From: Chloroflexota bacterium
Lineage (GTDB): Bacteria; Chloroflexota; Limnocylindria; Limnocylindrales; CSP1-4
DNA length: 7,629 bases
NCBI GenBank assembly: GCA_015661135.1
Contig: JACVXW010000209.1
Span: forward strand, 1-7,629
Direction of reading: 5' to 3'
In this document: one piece after another, positions 1 to 6,698 of the stretch
How the letters are laid out: the number at the start of each line of letters is the position of its first letter
Numbering within the stretch: position 1 is the stretch's first letter
Translations under genes and position numbers: made by a program
Notes under the pieces: model-generated
Told to the model about the DNA's origin: nothing
Databases searched by the model: none
The model's input: the letters and a program-made list of their open reading frames with translations, nothing else

Positions 1-641
1 GCATCGAGGTCGATCGGGTCGAGGACATCGCCGACCCCGAGATATTCGGCGGCCGGACGGCTGTCACCGATCACCGGCAACGCGGCCGCGGTCAACGTTC
101 CGGGCTCCGCCACTGCGAAGAGGACGCCCGCGCGGTCAACCAGGAACCGCCGCTCGCCCACGGACCAGGCGAGGATCGCGGCACGCTCCTCGATCCGCAC
201 GACGATCGTGTCCGGCAGCGAGACGATGACAGTCGCGGCAGCGACTCCCGGCAGCGCCTCCACGCGAGCCTCGACCGGCGCTGCGGCCAGCGCGAAGAGG
301 TTCGTGCCCGATACCACGGCCACCGCTGTCTCGATCTCGGCCCGGGACGTCCAGCGAAGCTCAGGGATCTCGGTCCGGGCGAGCGTGAACGCCGGCGTCG
401 AAACAAGGCCATAGACCGAGCCGACGGAGGCGAGGATCCCAAGAACGGCGGCGGCGCGGGAAGGCGTGAATCTGGGTCGCGGCCGCCCCCGCCCGGCCGG
501 GCCCGGGTAGCCACCCGGGGTCGCGTTGTCGGCCGCTTGTCCGTGCCGCCCTGAGCGCCGACCCGGCCGCGCCGCCGGGCCCGCGGGGCGCGACGACCTG
601 GCGCCGCGATCGAGATCGCGACGACGCCCGGGGAGTCTCAC
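1..641 (-). CDS. ftsQ: FtsQ/DivIB cell-division protein (3' partial)
   Basis: FtsQ is a bitopic membrane protein that scaffolds the divisome by binding FtsB/FtsL (DivIC/FtsL). The gene runs off the left edge, and 213 codons are visible. I translated this frame by hand. An Arg/Pro/Gly-rich cytoplasmic tail (1-61) is followed by one hydrophobic segment, AAAVLGILASVGSVYGLV (63-80). Then comes a POTRA-like domain (about 84-152) with the family pattern VSGTNLFAL (110-118), VEALPGVAAATVIVSLPD (127-144) and TIVVRIEERAAILAW (145-159). FLVDRAGVLF (166-175) marks the start of the FtsQ beta domain. The GTG at 641 is the only usual start codon upstream of the membrane segment in this frame after the ddl stop. 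It has no clear ribosome binding site, and the GTGA overlap with a five-codon mini-ORF suggests coupling. Identification rests on domain pattern plus position after ddl. Individual sequence similarity is low, as usual for FtsQ. Confidence 0.9.
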   Translation of the reverse strand, partial: MRLPGRRRDLDRGARSSRPAGPAARPGRRSGRHGQAADNATPGGYPGPAGRGRPRPRFTPSRAAAVLGILASVGSVYGLVSTPAFTLARTEIPELRWTSRAEIETAVAVVSGTNLFALAAAPVEARVEALPGVAAATVIVSLPDTIVVRIEERAAILAWSVGERRFLVDRAGVLFAVAEPGTLTAAALPVIGDSRPAAEYLGVGDVLDPIDLD

Positions 642-655
642 GGGGCGTTGCTCAT
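638..655 (-). other. Five-codon mini-ORF linking ddl to ftsQ
   Basis: ATG at 655-653 overlaps the ddl stop as ATGA. It opens a frame that encodes Met-Ser-Asn-Ala-Pro and stops with TGA at 640-638. That stop overlaps the only candidate ftsQ start, GTG at 641-639, as GTGA. The arrangement would let a terminating ribosome restart twice, passing from ddl to ftsQ. There is no good Shine-Dalgarno before either start. It may instead be the remnant of an earlier ftsQ start put out of frame by an indel. Confidence 0.4.
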
Positions 656-1785
656 CGAGGCAGGTCGGCCGGGGTGAGCCGGGTCGCGGCCCGCTCGGCG
701 TGCCGCTGCAACCCGAGGTCAAGGGCGCGTCTGCAGACGGCGGTGAAGTCCAGGCCGCCCTCGGCCGGCATCGTCGGGAAGAGGCTGATCGGTGTGAACC
801 CCGGGATCGTGTTGATCTCCGACAGGTAGGGCTCGTCGTCACGGACGAGGAAGTCGACCCGGGCGAAGCCCTCCGCGCCGACCGATCGATAGGCGTCCCT
901 GGCGAGCTTCTGGAGGGTGGTCCGGAGGGCGTCGCTCACCGACGCCCGCGTGGAGGTTGCCGAGAGCCCCAGCGTGTACTTCGCGGCGTAGTCGTAGAAT
1001 TCGCGGCCGGCCACGATCTCGCCGGGGCCATAGATCCCGAGCGGCGGATCGGACCCGATGACGGAGATCTCGAGGTCGCGGGCGCCCGCCAGGTAGATCT
1101 CAACGACGGCCAGCGTGTCGTACCGGAAGGCGAGATCCAGCGCCTCGGCCCGCTCCAATGGTCCGTGCGCGGGGGTCATCCCGACGGAGCTGCCGAGGCG
1201 GGCCGGCTTCACCATGAGCCGCCCTTCGGCCCGGGGCGTGCCCGCCGCGAAGGCCTCGAGCTCACCGAGGACGGCTGCCGGATCGGCCCGCCAGCGGGCC
1301 ACCCGGATCTCCCGCCAGTCGACGACCGGCAGGCCGAGTCCGCGCCAGATGCGCTTCTGCATCGACTTGTCCATGCCGATCGCCGAGCCGAGCACGCCGG
1401 ACCCGGTATAGGCGACCCCGACGGCGTCGAGCAGGGCCTGGACCGTGCCGTCTTCGCCGAATGGCCCGTGCAGGGCGATGAAGGCGATCGGCGGCGGCTC
1501 CGCGGCGGCAAGCCGGTCGATCGCCGCACCGACGGTGATGGGCCCCTCCGCCCCGAGGGCGGCCGGGTCGTCGTAGGCAGCGGGCGGGTGGGCGCCGCGC
1601 TCATGATCGGCGGGCAGCCACCACCAGCGACCATCGAGATCGATCACGATCTCGCGGACATTGAGTCCGTCCGCCCGGAGGGCAGACGCGATCGCGGTGC
1701 CCGACACGATCGATACGTCGTGCTCGGCGGACGGACCGCCGAGGAGCACGACGACCGGCGGATGTGGAGTCGAGGGGCTCGTCAT
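652..1785 (-). CDS. ddl: Ddl, D-alanine--D-alanine ligase
   Basis: This cytoplasmic ATP-grasp ligase makes the D-Ala-D-Ala dipeptide that MurF attaches to the UDP-MurNAc-tripeptide. It is 377 residues, near the top of the family range, and complete. Motifs in order: GGPSAEHDVS (16-25), ALHGPFGEDGTVQALL (104-119), GSGVLGSAIGMDK (128-140), MVKPARLGSSVGM (191-203), DLEISVIG (237-244), the omega-loop REFYDYAAKY (261-270), GFARVDFLV (306-314) and SEINTIPGFT (322-331), with Mg-binding Glu323 and Asn325. The FYDY-type loop indicates D-Ala-D-Ala rather than the D-Ala-D-Lac specificity of VanA-like enzymes, so no glycopeptide resistance is implied. The ATG at 1785 overlaps the murB stop as ATGA. GGGAGG lies 12 bases upstream, a rather long spacing, so coupling to murB translation is likely. 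A 16-residue tail follows the last conserved region. Confidence 0.97.
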   Translation of the reverse strand: MTSPSTPHPPVVVLLGGPSAEHDVSIVSGTAIASALRADGLNVREIVIDLDGRWWWLPADHERGAHPPAAYDDPAALGAEGPITVGAAIDRLAAAEPPPIAFIALHGPFGEDGTVQALLDAVGVAYTGSGVLGSAIGMDKSMQKRIWRGLGLPVVDWREIRVARWRADPAAVLGELEAFAAGTPRAEGRLMVKPARLGSSVGMTPAHGPLERAEALDLAFRYDTLAVVEIYLAGARDLEISVIGSDPPLGIYGPGEIVAGREFYDYAAKYTLGLSATSTRASVSDALRTTLQKLARDAYRSVGAEGFARVDFLVRDDEPYLSEINTIPGFTPISLFPTMPAEGGLDFTAVCRRALDLGLQRHAERAATRLTPADLPR

Positions 1786-2728
1786 GCGTCGGCGCTGCCT
1801 CCCGGTGTCACGGGCCAGGGCCAGCCCGCCCAGTCGCCGACGAACTCGACCTCGAACTGGAGATCGACGCCGACGGTCGCCCGAATCGTCGCACGGACCT
1901 CGTCGGCGAGCCGGCGGACGTCGGTGGCGCTGGCACCCCGCTCGGCGACGATGAAGTTGGCATGCTTCTCCGACACGGTCGCACCACCGATTCGATGGCC
2001 CTTCAGGCCGGCCGCGTCGATGAGCGCCCCGGCGGACGGGCCGGCTTCCGGGTTGCGAAAGACGCTCCCGGCGGACGGCAGGCCGAGCGGCTGGTGGGCC
2101 TGGCGCCAGCGACGGATCTCGTCGAGGCGCTCCCTGATCTGCTCAGGCGACGCAGGTTCGAGCCGGAAGGTGGCCGCCACGATGACCTCGCCCGGACCAG
2201 GCGTCGCGTTGCCCGGGATGACCGGCGCGGGTGACGAGGCGTGCTTGAACCGGCTATCGCGGTAGGCAAACCCGAGATCTGCGACCGGCAGGCGAGCCTC
2301 CGAGCCATCGGCGAGAAGAACGTCCACGGATTCGATGACCGACGCCATGTCCGAGCCGTGGGCGCCCGCGTTCGCCCAAACGGCGCCGCCGACGGTCCCG
2401 GGGATGGCCAGCCCGAATTCGAGGCCCGTGAGGCCGGCCCGCTGCGTTTCCGTTGCTGCCCGCGCCATCTGGACGCCGGCACCCGCGAAGTACCCGGTCC
2501 CATCCGTCCGCGTTTCCTCGGCACGGACATGGATCACGAGCCCCCGGAATCCACGGTCGGAGACCACGAGATCGCTCCCGCGGCCAAGCAGGAACATCGG
2601 GATGCCCCGGGCGCGGGCGAAGCGGACGAGGCCGCGCAACTCGAATGCGTTGTGGACCTGCGGGCGATCTCGGCACTGACCGCGACCGGATCGAAGCTCC
2701 CGGCCCTGGGCGCATTCGCCTCGGTCAT
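1782..2728 (-). CDS. murB: MurB, UDP-N-acetylenolpyruvoylglucosamine reductase, 5' end frameshifted or deleted
   Basis: MurB is a cytoplasmic FAD enzyme that reduces UDP-GlcNAc-enolpyruvate to UDP-MurNAc with NADPH. The body, from the codon at 2666 to the TGA at 1784-1782 (294 residues, numbered from there), is convincing: LLGRGSDLVVSDRGF (26-40), IPGTVGGAVWANAGAHG (88-104), the substrate Arg in YRDSRF (R136), the catalytic Ser in PSAGSVFRNP (S201), LKGHRIGGA (221-229) and the C-terminal Glu in FEVEFVG (E272). YRDSRF and the spacing to PSAGSVF suggest the shorter type II form. The expected start, ATG at 2728 overlapping the murG stop as ATGA with GAGG four bases upstream, opens a different frame. 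That frame gives about 22 plausible residues and then runs out of the MurB frame near 2665. No frame there encodes the conserved TT-x-R-x-GG FAD-binding segment. Start to stop is 947 nt, not a multiple of three. This could be a real lesion, an assembly error, or a deletion that also removed murC. Confidence 0.88.
2663..2728 (-). other. Orphan 22-codon 5' segment between murG and the MurB body
   Basis: This frame starts with ATG at 2728 and encodes MTEANAPRAG, then SFDPVAVSAEIA. It then reads into nonsense in the MurB region and stops at 2534. The Asp-Pro followed by a short amphipathic-looking stretch would suit the poorly conserved N-terminal helix of a MurB. It could equally be the leader of a lost MurC, whose GIGG loop normally comes 10-20 residues in. 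The translation start itself looks real, because it has the ATGA overlap and a nearby GAGG. I cannot decide between the two origins. Confidence 0.55.
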
Positions 2729-3876
2729 GCGTCCTCGCCGCGGGTGATCCGCTCGATCTCGCCCGGGACCGGCAGCGGGCGTCGCTCGGCGAGCGCCACG
2801 AGGATGGTCGCAACCGCCTGCGCGGCGCCAGGGCGCCCGAGCGCGCGCGACTGCGCGGCCATCGCCGCATGCGTCGCGGGCTCGTCCAGGAGCGCGGCCG
2901 CGGCGAGGAGAGCCCGGCCGTCAAACTCGTCGTCCTCGACGAGGCGGGCCGCGCCCGACGCCGCCATCTGCGCTGCGTTGGCCCGTTGGTGGCCGCCCGC
3001 GTGCGGATACGGAACCACGACCATCGGCAGGCCCATCGCCGTGACCTCGGCGATGGTCGAGGAGCCGGCCCGGCCGATCACCAGATCCGCGGCGGCAAGG
3101 GCGATCGGCATGTCTTCGCGCAGGAACGGCTCCGGCCGGTAGTGCGCTCGGAGTTCGGTCGGCAGCCGCTCGCGGTTGCCGAGGGCCTCAGCGTAGCCGT
3201 CGTCACCGGTCACGTGGATGACATGGCATCGCCCGACGAGCTCCGGCAGGACGTCCGCAACGGCATCGTTGAACCTTCGAACGGCCTGCGACCCGCCGAA
3301 GATGAGCAGGAGCCGCCGGCCGGGCGGGATCCCGAGCCGGTCCCGCGCGGCAAGGCCGTCGACGGCCCGCAGGCTACGGATGGGCGTGCCGGTCTCGTAA
3401 CAGCGCCGCCCTGTTGCCAGCGCCCGGCAGGTGGCCGCGAACGAGACGGCGACCGCCGCCGCGAGCCCGGCGATGGCACGCACGCTCCGCCCGGGGATGA
3501 CGTTGCCCTCCCAGAGGAGCGCGGGGATCCCCAGCACGCGGGCCGCGATGAGGACCGGGATCGCGACGTAGCCGCCGGTCGTGAAGACGGCGTCCGGCCG
3601 ATCCCGGGCCAGCAGCATGAGTGCCTGCGGCACCGACAGGGCGAGGCGGATGGGGTCGGCCACGAGATGGACGTCGCGATCGACCGTTCGGAGTGAGCGG
3701 AGCAGCAGCCGGCGCATGGGAAGTCCGGCCTCGTGGACCACCTTGTCCTCGAGGCCGCGGTGCCCGCCGATCCAGCGGATGTCAGGTGGATTCGGCCGGC
3801 GACGAAGGCAGTCCGCGACGGCGAGGGCCGGGAAGATGTGGCCGCCCGTTCCCCCGCCCGCGATCAGCAGGCGCAT
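2725..3876 (-). CDS. murG: MurG, UDP-GlcNAc:lipid I N-acetylglucosaminyltransferase
   Basis: This membrane-associated GT-B glycosyltransferase (family GT28) adds GlcNAc to lipid I, making lipid II on the inner face of the membrane. It is 383 residues, slightly above the usual ~360. The N-terminal half opens with the glycine loop GGGTGGH (7-13) and has FTTGGYVAIP (98-107). The following motif, normally HEQN, is WEGN (122-125). The C-terminal half has GGSQAVRRFN (194-203, usually GGSQGA), GRAGSSTIAEV (268-278) with the UDP-binding Glu277, and PYPHAGGHQRANA (289-301). The ATG at 3876 is well supported: the glycine loop follows within seven residues, and AGGAG lies four bases upstream. The gene begins inside the end of ftsW (95-nt overlap). 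Its stop overlaps the next ATG as ATGA. The substitutions look like lineage variation, and the fold motifs and Glu277 are intact. Confidence 0.97.
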   Translation of the reverse strand: MRLLIAGGGTGGHIFPALAVADCLRRRPNPPDIRWIGGHRGLEDKVVHEAGLPMRRLLLRSLRTVDRDVHLVADPIRLALSVPQALMLLARDRPDAVFTTGGYVAIPVLIAARVLGIPALLWEGNVIPGRSVRAIAGLAAAVAVSFAATCRALATGRRCYETGTPIRSLRAVDGLAARDRLGIPPGRRLLLIFGGSQAVRRFNDAVADVLPELVGRCHVIHVTGDDGYAEALGNRERLPTELRAHYRPEPFLREDMPIALAAADLVIGRAGSSTIAEVTAMGLPMVVVPYPHAGGHQRANAAQMAASGAARLVEDDEFDGRALLAAAALLDEPATHAAMAAQSRALGRPGAAQAVATILVALAERRPLPVPGEIERITRGEDA

Positions 3877-5113
3877 CGGTCTCCTGTTTCGTGCGCTCCA
3901 CCGTCTCCCGGGAGATCGACAGCAGGATCCCGGCGGCGGCGAAGCTGATGATGAGCGACGAGCCGCCCGCGCTGATGAACGGGAGAGTGATCCCGGTCAC
4001 CGGCAGGAGCGCAACCACGACGCCGATGTTGATGAACGCCTGGATGCAGATCCAGGCCGTGATCCCGACGGCCAGCAGGGCCCCGAATGTGTCGGGAGCA
4101 CGGAGCGCCGTTCGAATGCCCGCGTAGGCGATCAATCCGAACAGCAGGACGATCCCACCGGCGCCCACGAAGCCAAACTCCTCGCCGATGATCGCGAAGA
4201 TGAAATCGTTCCAGGCGTTCGGCAGATACAGGCCGCCGGCGAGCTTGCTCTCCCCCAGCCCGGTCCCCATGATCCCGCCGAGGCCGAGGGCGAGGAGGCC
4301 CTGGATGGTGTGGAACCCCGCCCCGAGCGGATCCTGCCACGGGTCGAGGAAGGTCCGGATGCGAACCAGCTGGTACTCGCGCAGGCCCACGACCAGCGTC
4401 GCAAGCACGCCGGCGATGCCGATCGCACCGAACTTTAAGAGGCTTGCCCCGGCGACGAAGAACATCGTGAACACGGTCCCTGTGATGACGATGGTGGTCC
4501 CGAGGTCCGGCTCGCGGAACACGAGAAGGATGGCCGGCAGGGTGATCAGGAGGAACGGGATGGTGCCGCTCCGCAGGCCACCGATCCGGGTGCCGCGCGA
4601 TGCCATCCAGTGGGCGAGGTAGACGACGAGGGCGAGTTTGGCGATCTCCAGCGGGCCGATCACCAGCCAGCGGGCGGACCCGCCCACGACCCGGCCGAGG
4701 CCCGGCACGAACACGAGCACGAGGAGTGCGACGGCAGCGAGGTAGGCGGGCAGCGAAACGAGGCGAAGCCAGCGATAGTCGAGCCGCATCGTGACGAGCA
4801 TCGCCAGCACGCCCAGGGCGGCCCACAGGATCTGCGGCCCCACGATCGCCAGGGTGTCGTCCTGCTGGATGTAGGCCCGCATCGCCGATGAGGAATAGAC
4901 CATCAGGATTCCGATCGCCGAGAGCGCGATCACCGCGATCAGGATCGTCCAGTCCGGCTGGTGGCGATCCCTCCGGAGCACGTTGGCGTGCGCTCCCCCT
5001 GCCCGCCGGCGGACATGGCCCCGGACCTCGAATGCGGGGGCATCGACCGTCCCGGGCGACCCGGCGTCCAGCGTGGCCGCCCGCCCGCGCAGCGACCGCC
5101 CGGCGACGCCCAT
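3782..5113 (-). CDS. ftsW: FtsW, SEDS-family septal peptidoglycan glycosyltransferase
   Basis: This multi-pass SEDS protein polymerises lipid II at the septum with a partner class B PBP. FtsW rather than RodA is inferred from the position between murD and murG. It is 443 residues. An Arg-rich cytoplasmic tail of about 54 residues precedes the first helix (55-74), and about ten hydrophobic segments follow. Conserved marks: GGSARWLVIG (144-153), FREPDLGT (199-206), RIRTFLDPWQDPLGAGFHTI (251-270) and LPNAWNDFIFAIIGEEFGF (298-316). Asp303 in the last corresponds to the essential extracellular-loop Asp (usually HTDFIFA; here WNDFIFA). LPFISAGGSS (377-386) is the usual C-terminal signature. Oddity: after IGPL the sequence goes directly to EIAK (156-159), so Gln-Pro-Ser of the QPSE signature and a few residues before it are missing. 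The ATG at 5113 overlaps the murD stop by one base. The last 31 residues overlap murG and look non-conserved. Confidence 0.95.
   Translation of the reverse strand: MGVAGRSLRGRAATLDAGSPGTVDAPAFEVRGHVRRRAGGAHANVLRRDRHQPDWTILIAVIALSAIGILMVYSSSAMRAYIQQDDTLAIVGPQILWAALGVLAMLVTMRLDYRWLRLVSLPAYLAAVALLVLVFVPGLGRVVGGSARWLVIGPLEIAKLALVVYLAHWMASRGTRIGGLRSGTIPFLLITLPAILLVFREPDLGTTIVITGTVFTMFFVAGASLLKFGAIGIAGVLATLVVGLREYQLVRIRTFLDPWQDPLGAGFHTIQGLLALGLGGIMGTGLGESKLAGGLYLPNAWNDFIFAIIGEEFGFVGAGGIVLLFGLIAYAGIRTALRAPDTFGALLAVGITAWICIQAFINIGVVVALLPVTGITLPFISAGGSSLIISFAAAGILLSISRETVERTKQETDAPADRGRGNGRPHLPGPRRRGLPSSPAEST
3881..3885 (-). promoter_or_regulatory. Ribosome binding site of murG
   Basis: On the minus strand the bases before the murG ATG read ACAGGAGACCG. 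AGGAG is a strong Shine-Dalgarno match, four bases from the start. It lies inside the ftsW reading frame and is the clearest ribosome binding site in the window. It fixes the murG start despite the long overlap with ftsW. Confidence 0.8.
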
Positions 5114-6690
5114 CAGGACACCCCCGCGGCAATGACCCGGGCGACGGCTGCCCGGAAGGCGCGTCCGCGGGCCGCATAGTCCTCGAACTGGTCGAAGCTG
5201 GCCGCGGCGGGCGACAACAGGACCGTGGCAATGACCGCTGGGCCGGCCGAACCGGCGGATGACGCGCCGCTCTGCGCCGCTGCCGACCGGGCAAGCGCGG
5301 CGGCGGCGGCCACGGCCGCATCAAGCGAGACGGCGTGCTCGACGCGCCGCAGGCCGGCGCTGCGGAACAACGCGGCAAGCGCGGGCGCGGACTCCCCGAT
5401 GAGGACGGCCGCGGCCGCCCGTTCGGCGACCACCGCCGCAAGGCCGGCAAGGTCCACGCCCTTGTCGCGGCCTCCGGCGATGAGGACGACCGGCGCGGGA
5501 TAGGCCCGCAACGCCGCGATCACGGCGTCCGGCTGGGTTCCCTGCGAGTCATTCACATAGCGGACGCCGTTCGCGACTGCGACCGTTTCCAGGCGGTGCT
5601 CAACGCCGCTGAACGCGGCGGCCGCGGCCCGGATCGCCGCGGCTGGGACCCCGAACAGCAGGGCGGCGCCGATGGCGGCGAGGGCGTTCGAGACGTTGTG
5701 GCGCCCGGGAATCGCCAGCTCGGCGACGGGCATGATCCGTCCATCCGTTTTCACGGCGGCCGGCCCGTTGCCGGCCGCAGGCAGCGCCACGACCCCGTCT
5801 GCGACGATCCAGTCGTCGACCACGCCGAGCCCACCCGGGTCCGGCCGGTCGAGGCGATAGGTGAGCACCGATCCGCGCTGGACGGCCGCATAGCCAGCGA
5901 CCTCGGGGTCGTCGGCGTTGAGCACGAGCGCACCGGCCGGGTCGACGAGCTCGGCGAGCCGCCGCTTGACCCGCCGATAGGCGTCCACGGAACCGTGCCG
6001 ATCCAGGTGATCAGCGGTGACATTCGTGTACACCGCCACGGTCGTCCCGCGCGACAGCGTGGGCAACTGCAGCTCCGACAGCTCGATGACGACCCGGTGC
6101 CCGGGAGTCAGCGCGGGCAGGCATTCCACGAGCGGGATCCCGATATTGCCGCCGAGCACGGCCGGGTGCGCCGGGTCCGCGGCGAGCAGGGCGGCCGTGA
6201 GGGCGGACGTCGTCGTCTTGCCCTTGGTCCCGGTCACACCAATCGTGGGCGCCGGACAGAGGCGAAGGAAGAGGTCCGCTTCGGAGACGAGCGCGGGGGC
6301 GGTTTCATCCCCGGCGGCCCGCGTCGCGACGAGCGTGGCCAGCGCCGCCCGGAGGCGGGGCTCCGTCGTCGGGAAGTCAGGGTTGATGGACGGTGAGGTG
6401 ACCACCATCGCCGCCCCGTCCCAGGTCTCGCTGGGGTCGACGTCGGGGCCGAGCCGCAGCGTGACAACCCGGCCGCCCAGCGCGTCGATCGATCCGCGCA
6501 GATCGACCGACTGGCGCCCGTCATAGATCGTCACACGGGCACCGGCATCGACCAGGAAGCGGGCGAGGGCGATCCCGCTGCGGGCGAACCCGAGGACCGT
6601 CACGGGACGGCCCCGCAGGGCCCCGGAGAGAACCCCGGTGAGGGTCAGATCGTCCGGGTCGATCGTCCGGGCGCGGGGCGGGTCCGTCAT
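5113..6690 (-). CDS. murD: MurD, UDP-N-acetylmuramoyl-L-alanine--D-glutamate ligase
   Basis: This cytoplasmic ATP-dependent ligase adds D-Glu to UDP-MurNAc-L-Ala. With the ATG at 6690 it is 525 residues, against about 450 in most bacteria. The N-terminal Rossmann-like domain has VTVLGFARSG (30-39). The central ATPase domain has the P-loop GVTGTKGKTTT (151-161), GGNIG (180-184), ELSELQL (203-209, usually ELSSFQL), TADHLDRH (225-232) and the Lys expected to be carbamylated in YRRVKRRL (K242). The C-terminal domain has GRHNVSN (329-335), EHRLE (364-368), GGRDKG (406-411) and VLLSPAAASFDQF (490-502). The motif normally read as NDSKATN is NDSQGTQ here (380-386). Extra length includes an Ala/Ser-rich insertion at about 457-485. 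The start is ambiguous: an in-frame GTG at 6702 overlaps the mraY stop as GTGA and would add four residues. Neither start has a clear Shine-Dalgarno. The stop overlaps the ftsW start as TGATG. Confidence 0.97.
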   Translation of the reverse strand: MTDPPRARTIDPDDLTLTGVLSGALRGRPVTVLGFARSGIALARFLVDAGARVTIYDGRQSVDLRGSIDALGGRVVTLRLGPDVDPSETWDGAAMVVTSPSINPDFPTTEPRLRAALATLVATRAAGDETAPALVSEADLFLRLCPAPTIGVTGTKGKTTTSALTAALLAADPAHPAVLGGNIGIPLVECLPALTPGHRVVIELSELQLPTLSRGTTVAVYTNVTADHLDRHGSVDAYRRVKRRLAELVDPAGALVLNADDPEVAGYAAVQRGSVLTYRLDRPDPGGLGVVDDWIVADGVVALPAAGNGPAAVKTDGRIMPVAELAIPGRHNVSNALAAIGAALLFGVPAAAIRAAAAAFSGVEHRLETVAVANGVRYVNDSQGTQPDAVIAALRAYPAPVVLIAGGRDKGVDLAGLAAVVAERAAAAVLIGESAPALAALFRSAGLRRVEHAVSLDAAVAAAAALARSAAAQSGASSAGSAGPAVIATVLLSPAAASFDQFEDYAARGRAFRAAVARVIAAGVS

Positions 6691-6698
6691 GAGCGCAG

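Noticed and set aside
652..1785. Vancomycin-resistance type D-Ala-D-Lac ligase
   Set aside because: The omega loop is of the FYDYAAKY type, typical of D-Ala-D-Ala ligases, the gene sits in a dcw cluster, and no vanH/vanX-like neighbours are present.
526..2265. Long plus-strand open frame of 579 codons opposite ddl and murB, and similar long plus-strand frames at 2869-3696, 3581-4438 and 5335-6396
   Set aside because: They are antisense to genes with unmistakable family motifs, are rich in Arg, Gly and Pro, and show no recognisable domain. Long antisense frames are expected in DNA this GC-rich.
2534..2728. Programmed ribosomal frameshift joining the 2728 start to the MurB body
   Set aside because: I see no slippery run or following structure near 2665, and joining the frames would still leave the TT-x-R-x-GG segment missing. 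A deletion explains more.
2729..2924. An upstream Met at 2924 in frame with the MurB body as the start of murB
   Set aside because: It would overlap murG by 200 nt with an Arg/Ser-rich peptide that has no MurB N-terminal motif. The murG C-terminus there is clearly coding.
2663..4648. Shared GAGATCGCC at the suspected murB and ftsW deletion points (2671-2663 and 4648-4640), hinting at a common deletion mechanism
   Set aside because: A nine-base match encoding Glu-Ile-Ala is easily found by chance in this composition, and the exact junctions are unknown.
3864..5450. Minus-strand open frame of 528 codons across murD and ftsW
   Set aside because: It is out of frame with both. Its translation is a low-complexity Arg/Pro shadow, while the true frames carry all family motifs.
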